Assembly (NCBI GenBank): GCA_004335835.1
Contig: RWJK01001830.1
Location: 106,738 to 129,570 of the forward strand
Origin: Scenedesmus sp. ARA3
Taxonomy: Eukaryota > Chlorophyta > Chlorophyceae > Sphaeropleales > Scenedesmaceae
Direction of reading: 5' to 3'
Length of the DNA: 22,833 nt
Within the stretch, counting starts at the first letter, position 1. Every line of letters starts with the position of its first letter. The notes under the pieces are model-generated. The model was not told the DNA's origin and searched no databases. It saw nothing but the letters and a program-made list of their open reading frames with translations. Positions 1 to 9,569 of this stretch are shown piece by piece. The position numbers and the translations under genes were made by a program.

Positions 1-194
1 CGCTCAACACTGGATGGTATGCATTGACGAGGGGTCACCGTGCGTATTGCTGGCATGTTCTGAGTTTCCTGCTCTCTTCTTGGCCGCTGCAGAGGCACAC
101 TAGGCAACCAGCTGGGGCTGTGTTGCGTGAAGGATGTTGTTAGGGGCTAGCATGGCATGCTTTTGTTGTTGTTGCATATCAGCATCGCCCATCA

Positions 195-228
195 CAGCAG
201 CAGCAGCAGCAGCAGCAGCGGCAGCAGC
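195..228 (+). repeat. (CAG)n microsatellite
   Basis: This is a short, nearly pure CAG run with one CGG interruption. It lies outside any supported gene. Confidence 0.85.
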
Positions 229-1830
229 GTGCTTACAACTGCACTTTCTCCGGGTATGCTTGGCAGGTGTTGGCTGTGAGAGGTTGTTGCACCCACTTGT
301 GCATGTTTGCAGGGGTTTATCTGTCTGCTAATTTGGCACGCGGCGCATGCTGCATGTTAGGCTGCGCCGTGCTGCATCTGCTTTGTTGCTTTTGCATTGC
401 TATCTGCTTTTGTCGCATTGGCAGTGTGCCCTGCCCCAATTGGGCCTCAACTGTTGCTGCAGGCTGCCGGGTGCGCTTCGGTGCAATGCTGCGGCTGCTG
501 ATTAGGGGTTTGGCTTGCATGTTGTGGGCTGTGCTTGTGGCAGGGCAAGTCCTGCCAGGCCAGCTGATGGTGTGACTTTGGCGGGCTGTCCTTACCCATG
601 TCTAGCATGCTCTTCTGCTGCAGCATGCACAGCCGGAGCTTGCAGCTGCGCAATGCAGTGCAGTGACGCATGAGGTTGACATGTGCAGCGTGCTCGGCCA
701 CGCGTGCTTGCCTGCCCCAGTTGCACCTCTGATCGTCTGAAGTGTCGCTGCTGTCGCCAGCTATGCACCGCGCTGCATGCGCGTCCAAACCTTGTCTTCT
801 TTCCTGCTCCCAGCTGAATGGGGATAACGCAGCGGCTTCATGTTGCTCTGCTGTGGCCGCAGCATTGGTGCTTACATGTGACGGCTGCAATCAGCAGCAG
901 ACAGGGCAGAATTGAACTCTTGCTGGGGCAGGTATGTACCTGCGCGCATGCAGCAGGCTCGTGCCTTGTGGACGCGCATCGCGTAAGGTTTGCTGGTGCG
1001 CATCTGCACGCTGCATGGCGTATGTTTAGCAGTGGCTGGCGCAGCGCTTCGCCTCCTGCCTCATTTTGGTTCATCACAGCCGGTGTTTTAGTGGTGGCAC
1101 ATTACAGCCTGCCACTACGGTATACCTTGACTACTTATCGTGTGCAATATTTTGAGTCCTCCTGGTTTGCCATGGATAGCGGCGCCAGCAATGCGTACTG
1201 GCATGCGGCAGTCTGCAGGGATGGCAATGGCACCGCCGGCTCGTCAGGTTGGTGGGCGTGGCTAGTCATTGGCCCCGGCTGGCCTTGCGGCTGCATATGA
1301 GTTGCTCCCGAAGTATCCATATGCACGCGCGGCTGTGGCAAGGCAGGGGGGCGGCGGTTTTGAGCTGGGTCAAAGTACCAAGATACATGAAGTGTGTGTT
1401 GTGTTATCAATGAATTGTCACTGGCAGCGCCAGTTGTGACTGCTGATGATGCAGTTGCATCCTGCACACTTGCATTTTGCTTGATTGCAGTGGCGGGTGC
1501 GCCCTTTCTTATGTGTTGCCAGAATTTAGGTAATTGCTTGACATTTGTGATCGCCTGCATGCAGCATGCAAGCCCAAGGCGGCACTTGTCAAGAGCTGCA
1601 TACGCGTGCTGGCTGGCTGGCTGGCGGTCCTTCCCAGCGCCCTGTCTTGAGCAAGCAGCTGTATTACAGCTGTGTGACCCGGCATTGGTTGATTGCAAGC
1701 CGGTGTTTCGGGCTAGACTTGCTTGCATGCTTTTATATGGTACGAAGCACTGCTGATGCTGGCTCGTGTGCACTTGTTGCGCAAGCATCAGACCTGCTTG
1801 CAGCTTGCAGCGTTGGGGTATAGATAGCCG

Positions 1831-2024
1831 CACTTGCAGTGTCTGTCCGGGGAGCCAGAGGCTCGGCTCCAGCCGCCGCAGCAGCCGGCACATGTTGTGG
1901 ATTTGGCATGGCCACTGCCAGGCGGCCACAATGCTAGTGAGCACTTCCAGTGTCCATCTGGGGAGCCAGAACTCGCCAGCAGCAGCCGGCATGTGTTGTT
2001 GTGGAGTTGGCATGGCCAGTGCCA
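1831..2024 (+). repeat. Degenerate tandem duplication, period about 111 bases
   Basis: Unit A (1831-1920) and unit B (1942-2024) share the same order of blocks: CACTT(G/C)CAGTGTC, GGGGAGCCAGA, AGCAGCCGGCA, a TGTTGT-containing stretch, and TTGGCATGGCCA(C/G)TGCCA. Small indels and substitutions separate them, so this is an old local duplication. It is not in a supported gene. Confidence 0.75.
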
Positions 2025-3349
2025 TGTATCCAGGGAGGCGAGCGCGTGCTATTCATGACGTGCTTACATCGTGTTATAACGCTGCAAGCTGATGACATGT
2101 TTGCATATGCCCCTAAGTGCTTACAGTTCTCACAGCAAGCAATGTGTCAGATGCCGTATCGTGGTGTTTACAGGGAAGATTGGCCATGTCTTGCTGCATG
2201 GGTCAACATCGGTGTTGCTGCGGCAGCTACATTGGTGCAGCTCATGCTTGTTCACCAACCACTCCCTGTTGCTGCTGTGGGTGGTTCTTGTGTGCCGGCA
2301 GATGCCCTGTACTTCAGGGGCGGGCACCATCTGGCCACCTTAGCAACAGCAGCATTCATGCAACAGCAGCGTCCATGCAGCAGTGATGCTGTGCAGGCGG
2401 AGGCTGCACAGCACAGCAAGGTCTCCTGGTCCAGCATAGCTTGGAGGTGCGTAATTGTGCATAGTCCATATAATTCCGTCCATATACAGCAGCAGCTGCG
2501 TGCCAGCTGAGCTGGGCTAGGACCAGCCCCCTGCTGATGGCATGGATGCATGTGTGCGCTGCAGCGGAGCTTGTACTGTATCACCATCGCCACGAGTGAG
2601 GCCCATGCTGCGCGGAATGTGAGTGTGCATGCATGCTGGGAGTTGAGTTCCAGGCTGCTACATGTTTCAGCTGGGGAGGGGCTGCTGGCAGTAGTAAGAT
2701 AGAGGAAGCAGGAGTTGCTACATGCGGGTCCAGTGCACACCAACTACTGCCTTGCATCCCAGTTTTGCGGTCCCCGTGGGTTGCGGCCCATGGCTGGCGT
2801 CGTTCTCATGTCGACAAGGAGTTTGCATGGTGCTGGCGGCCAGCGAAGCTGCTGCCGATCCCTGCCGGCTGATGTGAGAGCCAGGCATCTGGCATGCTGT
2901 GTGTGGACGGCCTTTAGGCCATAGCTACTATCACACACGGCGCAGCCGAGCGCCATGGCAGGCGCTTTGTTTTGTCGGGTTCCAGGGCTCACCGCTCATT
3001 GTCATGCACCACACTACACATTAGAGTGTTGGAAGTTGTGCACTTGAAGATGCTGCGGTTGTGATCAGGGCGTGGAGGCCTTTGATGCAATGCACGTGCT
3101 TCTGGTAATGTGTGTGTGTACATGTGCTTGTTACTTGCAGTGCGGCGCCACTCGCTGCTCAGCAGCTTGGCTCAGAGTTGCTGCCAAATACAGCCATGTG
3201 CAGACGTGCAGGCAGCTTCCGTTTTTGCCGATGCAGTAAGTGAACTGTGTGAATGGTTGACCGCTCAGTGTTACGCTGTGCGGTGCAAAGCATATGCATG
3301 CATGCGTGCTTGCACTTGTCGCACAGCTGGTGATGCAGTACGCATGTAA

Positions 3350-4366
3350 CATCAAGTGTTACAATACCCAACCCTAAACCCTCGCTTTCATCCGTTGGAT
3401 TTCGGGCTGAGATACACTGTAGCTGAGCAGGTGACAAGGTCGTGCCTGTAAAAGAATTGCATGGAAGACCTGCCTTGCTGCAGCCCTTCTGTGCCGTCAA
3501 CTGCTCAGCCCACCGCAAAGCTTTACAACTGTGCACAGCAGGTTCTGCACTGCAACCGTGCGGTGAAACGAAAAGGTGCAGGCTGCGCCGTATTTAGCCC
3601 TAGGCTTTGCTTGACATGCCTGAGGCAGATACAGAAACACATACACAAAGCGTCGGAGACCTCATCAAGTTCTGAGTACTCAGTCAGTTTGGTTAGACAC
3701 CATGCCTGAGGCTGCTGGCAGCTGGCAACAGAACGTTTAGTCTCAGTCACAGTTCAAATCACAGCTACAATGTATGCAAGGCACGCCACAAAGTATATCA
3801 AAGGACTGCAGACAAAAGATGCACTGCATGTGCTGCACAGCACGCTCTCCATTTGCATCTGCCACACCCGCATTTCCACCAATACAGCATGGCTGCTGCG
3901 TTGGCTGCTGCATAGCCTCCAAATGTCTGTGGCAGCAACCACGGCTCATTACCGCCGGTGCGTGTCCAACGATTGCTGCAGTGCGCATCTCTGGTCTGCA
4001 ATAAAAACAGACCATCATATGATTGAATACCACCGGCAAATCACGTTGAACCACCCAACCACCCGTTCGGCCCGTAGTGGCTGGTCCAAACACAATGCGT
4101 TTCACCCGGGATATCTCAAGCAGTACTGCCAAAGCGACTGTGCCGAGGATGACCTCACATGTCCACACCGCAGCAATTCCCTGGTAATCAACACCTGCAA
4201 CCTTGCCATGGGGTTGTTGTTGTTCCTTTTATCTCAAATCAATGCGCGCGCCATGCTGCATGCAGCGACCCAGCAGAGCTTGCAAGCCGATGTTGTAGCG
4301 CAGCTTGCACGGTGCTTGTTGTTGAATGTGGATCACGTGACGCAGCCCTGTTCCTTACGCAGCGCA
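3350..4366 (-). other. Putative 3' UTR and flank of the PAN-repeat gene
   Basis: There is no coding exon here. The + strand turns A/C-rich, so the minus strand is TG-rich, as expected for the sense strand of a minus-strand transcript. TGTAA motifs on the minus strand lie at 3527-3523 and 3363-3359 and are candidate polyadenylation signals. They face a + strand TGTAA at 3345-3349, which suggests convergent 3' ends. A telo-box-like ACCCTAAACCCT motif lies near 3370. Confidence 0.35.
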
Positions 4367-7300
4367 TCACGCGCGTGTGTACACCAGCCAGCCCTTGGCG
4401 TTGACCAGCCCCTGGTCCGTCTCCTGCTTGAGCAGGCCGCAGTTGGTGGCGGGGTTCCAGGTGAAGCCCTTGCAGTTGGCGCTGTTGGTGCACCAGGCCT
4501 TGATCTTGTCCACGGTGCCGCACACCTCGCAGCGGTCCTTGCCGTTGCAGGGCATGTCGAAGCCCAGCACGTTGCGGTCCGTCAGCGGGCGCAGCATGAC
4601 GCACAGCTGCAGCAGGAGCGTAGAGCAGGCACAGCAGCAGGGGTGCAGCGTGCAGCAGAGCAGCACACGGGCAGGTCAGCAGGGTGAATCAAGAATCATC
4701 AAGATGAGAATCCGGCTCAGCGCCAGCAAGGCAGCACAGCATGTTGAGGCAATAGCAGAGGCACATCCGTCACACCAATCTGGTCCAGCAACTGCTGCTC
4801 AGCTGCTGCCAGCATGAGCTGCTCCGCCAGGCTTGCCAAATGACCTATGCAAGTTCCGCACTGCGGCAGGCAGGCTGGCTGGCTGGCTGGCCGTCAGCGC
4901 ACTCACGTCCAGGATGCTGGCAGCAGCCACACCCTCCTGGGAGAACAGCTTGGCGCCTGACAGGGGGACAGAAGAGCAGCAGCACAGCAACAGACAGCCT
5001 CAGTTGGCAGCTGCACGTGCTTGGCAGTGTACAGCAGTACATAGCTCCCTGCCTTGCAAGCATGTCGGCCCCTTACATGTCAAATGCACACAGGCTGCAC
5101 ATTGTCTTAACCATCTGCCATTGCAAAAGCAGACATAGCGCACGTGTTTGCAGCCGTGCACTGCGCAAGCACGCCACGCCGCCGCACCTGCATAGGTGAC
5201 CCAGTCGCGCTGTGGTGCCAGCATGATGCTGGTGGCTGCCTTGGCCTTGAGGTAGCCGCACTTGGTGGACACCTGGTAGCTGAAGGCGATGCAGGCGGGG
5301 TTGGCGGCGCACGCGTCACGCACCCTGTCTGGGCCGCCACACACCTGGTTGTGAGGAGGGGTGGGGTGTGGGGAGAGAGGGAGGAAGAGGGTTACAGGGT
5401 TATAGCAGAGCATGTTTGGCATGACACCTCAGCTGCGGCGGCTGCATCAGTGCATGCTTGTGTGACGCTACTGCAACTTTGTGGGGGCACTCTCCACTGG
5501 CAGGCAGCAGCCTCAGCAGGCTGGCCACTCTGGTGTGCTGGGTGGCTACAAGTATGCCTGGTGTGCTGCTGGGCATGCTGCTGCAGAGCTGGTGTACTGC
5601 TCAAAGCACAAAAAAGTGTGTGTGCTGTTCACAGCAGTACAGGGCAGCGGCAGGCTGCATGGAGCTGGCTGACTGGCTGGCGGTTGGCCAGGTGCGGTGT
5701 GCAGCTGGGGTCTGCGCTCACCTGGCACTTGCTCTGGCCCTTGCATGGGATGTCCTGCAAGGCAGCAGCAGCAGCAGCAGCAGCAGCATGCAGGCTGTAA
5801 GTCTCGGCAGTTTGAGCACACTGTGATTGGAAGCATGACGCAGGCTTGTAAGGCACACTGCAGGCCTGTCAAGCGCAAGCTGGCCTCACAACCTGGCATC
5901 CACTGCAGGCCAAGGCAATGAAGATGCTGAAAGGGGTGGACGTGCTGCCCACAGCAGTAGCTCTGCGATTACTGCTGATTGCGCAGCAGCAGCCACTCAC
6001 CGCACTGGTGAACACAGCATCCTTCTTGGGGGTCAAGCGGTGGCACATCTGCGGTACAGGAAGCAGCAATGTCAGTGACAGGAGTAACAGGCACAGTGCC
6101 ACAAACAACAGCCTGCGCCTGTAAACTCCTTTCGCATGCACAAGTGGCTCTTCTACCCGGGTGGTTTCCTCAACTCCAGCTGGGCACATGCAGCGGCATG
6201 GCACAACCACAAGTGTTACTGCAGCTACAGGCACCGCATTGCTGTCCTGCCGCGCCTCACCTGGATGGACTGCCAGCTTCCGCCGCTGCCGCCAAAGCCG
6301 CTGGAGCCGCCACCGCCTGCCAGCAATGCAGAGCACGGACCAACATCAGCATGTCAGGAGGCAGCAGCGGTGCTTGGTGCTCAGCGGTGCTTGGTGCTCA
6401 GGAGGCAGCAGCGGTGCTTGGTGCTCAGCGGTGCTCAGCGGTGCTTGGTGCTGACGGCATGCACCAGATTGTGAATCACGCAACTACTTGTAGGCTGCCT
6501 GATGATTGTTTCAAGAAGATCAAGGATGCAGGTGTCATGGCCATGTCGGCTGCTGCAAACGCAAGGGGCTGTGGCACCACGGCAGGTGCTCACCGCTGCC
6601 GCCGCTCCCACCAAAGCCGCTGGAGCCGCCACCACCTGCAGCACAACGGGACAAACATCATGTTGTGGACATGATGTTACAAGCATGGTGCAACAGCAAC
6701 CACTGGTGTCAGCAGATCGTTGATTCCGGCATGCAGATGCACAGGTACAGCGGAAGTGCTCTGCCATGTGCATCAGGGGCGTCGCCAGTCGCTCACCGCT
6801 GCTGCCCCCGCTGCCACCGAAACCGCTGGTGGAGCCTCCACCACCTGCAGCACAACGGGACAAACACCTTAACATGCAGGTAGTGGCACAAACTGGACAC
6901 GTAATTTCAGCACGCAGGCTGAGCATGCAGGCACTGCGAGAGATGCACACAAGAAGTGCTCAACATTGAGGGATGCTACAACCAGCTTACCGCTGCCCCC
7001 GCTGCCGCCAAAGCCGCTAGAGCCCCCACCACCTGCAGCAGACACAAGCAACAAAAAACATCACATGTCAGCTGCACAGCTATGGCAGGTGCTTGATTAC
7101 ACATCGAGGCACGCTATATGTCCGCACCAGCACCAGCTCATGTGTACACCACGCCGTACAAGCAACAATGACGGAAGCGAAGCAGAACAGAAATAAGAAT
7201 AGCAGGGCGTCAGCTAGGCTTGAGATTGGCCGCTGCTCACCGGTGCCGCCGCTGCCGCCGCTGCCGCCCTGGCCGCTGCTGCCACCGCTGCCCCCAAAGG

Positions 7301-8036
7301 GCGGTTTGTTGCCTGCACAGCATGAGATGACAGGGCAGAAGGGAGGGAGTGGTGCTGGCTGGCGGGGTTGGCCGGGGAGAGTTTCATGCAGCTCTGCACT
7401 ACTATGCACTACTAGAGAGCAGGCAGTGGCTGCATGCTGGTGCAGCGTGCTGCTGCTGCAGTGACTCACCGCCAGAGCCGCCCGACCCGCCAAACCCAGA
7501 CCCGCCAGAACCGCCAGACCCGCCAAAGCCACCTGCAGCAGACGACGCGTCAGCAGTACAGTTGTGTTCGCTTCAAATCTTCCATATTGTAGGGATGAGC
7601 TGTGTTGCAGAGACGCAAAGCAGGCCATTGACACAGTGCCTCTTCTGCAGTCAGCAGCACTGGTCTGTTGGCGGTGAGGCAGTTGGACGGTTGTCCTGCG
7701 CCTGGCAATAGTGCATCTTAAGCGCGTTTTGGATGAGTTGCAAAACAAATGCGTACAGGTTGACGAGCTTGGGGTGAAGACGGGCGCAGACATGCAAGTT
7801 GTCACCAGGTGGCAGCAGCTGCTGCTGCTGTGTCACCAGGCGGTCGCGTATCCTGTTGGTGGTGCAAGTTGGCCTCCAAGTTTTGTGGAAAAGATCAACA
7901 TATCATTTTATCAATTATTTCAAAGTCGTTGCTTCAACCCACCTGAGTTCGGCCTGTTGCCCTGGCCTGCGACAGAACCAACCGAAGCACAAAGCAGCAG
8001 CAGAGCTGTGCCGGCAGCAAAGGTCTTCAAACCCAT
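4367..8036 (-). CDS. Secreted protein: Gly/Ser-rich linker plus two PAN/apple-like repeats (12 exons)
   Basis: Exons in transcript order: 8036-7943, 7532-7470, 7312-7241, 7032-6991, 6844-6797, 6635-6594, 6316-6261, 6048-6001, 5754-5722, 5344-5188, 4956-4907, 4606-4367. They join in frame to give 314 residues. Residues 1 to about 23 are a signal peptide (MGLKTFAAGTALLLL, then a small-residue VGSVA cleavage region). Residues about 32-134 are an almost pure GGSG/GFGGSGGS linker. Residues about 140-218 and 236-314 are two homologous Cys-rich repeats with seven cysteines each in matching positions. Shared motifs are D(I/M)PC, C-x-VCG, CG-x-LK and W-(V/L)-x-Y, as in PAN/apple modules. Such modules bind carbohydrate or protein outside the cell, so I infer an extracellular-matrix, cell-wall or adhesion role; no ligand can be named. 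The start is the only Met that gives a leader and a phase-1 junction. An extra exon in the 410-base first intron cannot be excluded. Confidence 0.85.
5763..5786 (-). repeat. (CTG)8 tract next to a 3' splice site
   Basis: On the transcribed strand this is (CTG)8, followed after a few bases by TTGCAG, the acceptor of the 33-base exon 5754-5722. It sits where the polypyrimidine tract should be. Confidence 0.8.
6261..7532 (-). repeat. Tandem array of Gly/Ser-linker microexons
   Basis: Six successive exons of the PAN-repeat gene encode Gly/Ser modules: 7532-7470 (63 bases), 7312-7241 (72), 7032-6991 (42), 6844-6797 (48), 6635-6594 (42) and 6316-6261 (56). The first five are symmetric phase 1-1, each starting and ending inside a Gly codon. 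The sixth starts in phase 1 and ends in phase 0 after a short tail, WQSIQ, that leads into the first PAN repeat. Three of the last four share the core GGGSSGFGGSGGS; the remaining one has GGGSTSGFGGSGGSS. Acceptors are almost all CTGCAG, and donors are GTGAGC, GTGAGT, GTAAGC or GTGAGG. Confidence 0.88.
6357..6452 (+). repeat. Intronic minisatellite
   Basis: This lies inside the intron between the 42-base exon (6635-6594) and the 56-base exon (6316-6261). GGTGCTTGGTGCTCAGC-like units are arranged in two larger blocks, each opening with GGAGGCAGCAGC. It is high-identity and therefore probably length-polymorphic. Confidence 0.8.
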
Positions 8037-9569
8037 TATGTATCAAAAGTACCAGCGGTGCCGCAAGCTGTCAAGGCGATCTTGCTGCACCTGCTGTTCA
8101 GCAAACTTTCGCCGTAAGCGACTGCCACGAAAAGTAAGCGTTTGGGGTTCAAATAATATTCACTGAGAATACAAGCAGAGATGTTCCGGGTGATCAGCAG
8201 CTCTGCAGCTGTATGAACAACAGTAACTGGAGACGTGGTCCAGAGGTGAATCAGGCGTGAATGGACGATTACTCTACATTCGCCAGAAGCTATCAACGAC
8301 AAGAGGCACACACACATCAATTCAAAAAATTCATTGTTCTACTTTTCTAACATACACGTCGCAATAGAGTAGTCCGGCCAGTAGTGATGCGCCTGAAGAT
8401 TACCCGCCTTGGCGCGCTGCCCTTCTTAGCCAGAGTCGTGAAATTGTTTGGACACAGCAACCTGTTGAGTGCTCAGCAGCGACACCTTGAGCATGGAATG
8501 GCCAATCACCAGCTGCAGCCTGCTATGCAATCAGGCCTTCCCGTAGCCATGGCCCAGCCTGGCATGAGGAGGGCACACCATCATGTGCAAGAACTATGCC
8601 ACATAAAGATTGCATTCATTACAAGCACAAGCACAATGCAACATATTGCGTACTCACATGGCAAGAAGTGCCACGTCAGCCTTGACTGATGAACTGGGTA
8701 TCTCACCCGTTCGTTACCGCATCAGCAAAAGTAATATACTCGTCGAACAATGAGCTGTGCAGCACAGCAATAGAAAGCAGAAACCTGCAGGCGGCTGTCC
8801 ATCTCACTAGCATCATGATGAGATCAAGTGCGGTTGCCCCCGCCCTCAGCATGCTCCATATGCTGCATGGCTGCGCAACAGCAGCCGCTTTCCAGTGGCC
8901 ACCAAAAGGATAATAGTGCAGTCCTACTGCCACCACAACGTCCAACACATGAATGGACCTGCTGTGGATAAATGCTTCAATGACGTTGCAACACGGCGTG
9001 CATTCATGCTGCCAAAAAGCAGAACAAGCAGCCAGCAGGCCGTCTTGGTATGCACAACAGCACTAGGAAAACAATCTACAAATGCCTGCACCTCCTGCAC
9101 ATGCGGCTGCAGCTTGCTGCAGCCTCCTAGAGCACAAAGAATGCCGTCCAATGCTGCTGCAGCAGATTTGAGCGTTGCGCACGCCACAACCATGCAACAG
9201 CTGTGAGCCAACCAAACCCTGCATCTGGCAGATGCGGAACAAACTCCATACCAATACCCATCTGTCCTACTTGCCCTGGGTATTTCCTGACCCGTGCTTT
9301 GGCTGCAGCCGTCAAGGTGATGCCGCTGCAGCACCAGCACAGCCTGCAGCAGCTGCACTCGTGCCGTGGCAAAAAGCACCTGTACTGCAGCTGCTCGCCG
9401 AGCTGCGCAAAGGCACTGCACTGGCACTACAAGCAGCTGCAAGGCACCTGGCTCGGCTCAGCACGCGCGGTGCTCTGCGCCAGGCCTCTACCTCCAAACA
9501 GCAAGTGCACCATCTGCATCTGCTAAGCGGCTAAGCACTGTACATCACATCATCAAATTCATATGTGAA
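8037..9569. other. Spacer: 3' flank of the START-like gene and promoter side of the PAN-repeat gene
   Basis: No supported exon was found on either strand. The distal part (toward 9569) should hold the 3' UTR of the START-like gene. A minus-strand TGTAA at 8623-8619 is one candidate polyadenylation signal. The part next to 8037 should hold the PAN-repeat promoter and 5' UTR. It is relatively AT-rich around 8140-8380, and I see no clear TATA box. Confidence 0.4.

Larger units (their letters stand above)
1..3349. other. Gene-free region, possibly the 3' non-coding tail of a + strand transcript
   Basis: I find no recognisable protein domain or convincing spliced exon set here. Open frames exist on both strands, but they lack the strong G/C third-position bias of the real exons in this window. 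The + strand is rich in T and G and in GCATGC motifs. The sense strands of introns and flanks of the genes to the right have the same character, which would fit + strand transcription. A TGTAA pentamer, the usual chlorophyte polyadenylation signal, lies at 3345-3349. It could be a long 3' UTR, the last introns of a gene starting left of the window, a long non-coding RNA, or plain intergenic DNA. Confidence 0.35.

Noticed and set aside
447..890. Minus-strand open frame of 147 codons
   Set aside because: No recognisable motif or splice context; composition is like the surrounding non-coding DNA.
818..1300. Plus-strand open frame of 160 codons rich in Trp and hydrophobic residues
   Set aside because: No family resemblance, no consistent exon partners and no coding bias. 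It could only be revived by RNA evidence.
1135..2025. Long minus-strand open frame (296 codons)
   Set aside because: No domain is recognisable and amino-acid use is Gln/Ala/His-biased as expected from reverse CTG/TGC-rich DNA. It crosses the degenerate duplication and lacks coding-type third-position bias.
3745..3765. GTTCAAATC box resembling a tRNA B box (a similar one lies near 8145-8156)
   Set aside because: No T-stem pairing, no A box at the right distance and no acceptor stem.
3770..4687. Plus-strand open frame of 305 codons
   Set aside because: Its 3' half is antisense to the last PAN-repeat exon, which has clear domain support.
8703..8948. Minus-strand frame containing a hydrophobic MMLVRWTAACRFLLSIAVL stretch, considered as a signal-peptide exon of the PAN-repeat gene
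   Set aside because: Its donor phase does not fit the phase-1 acceptor of the first linker exon, while the leader at 8036-7943 fits exactly.
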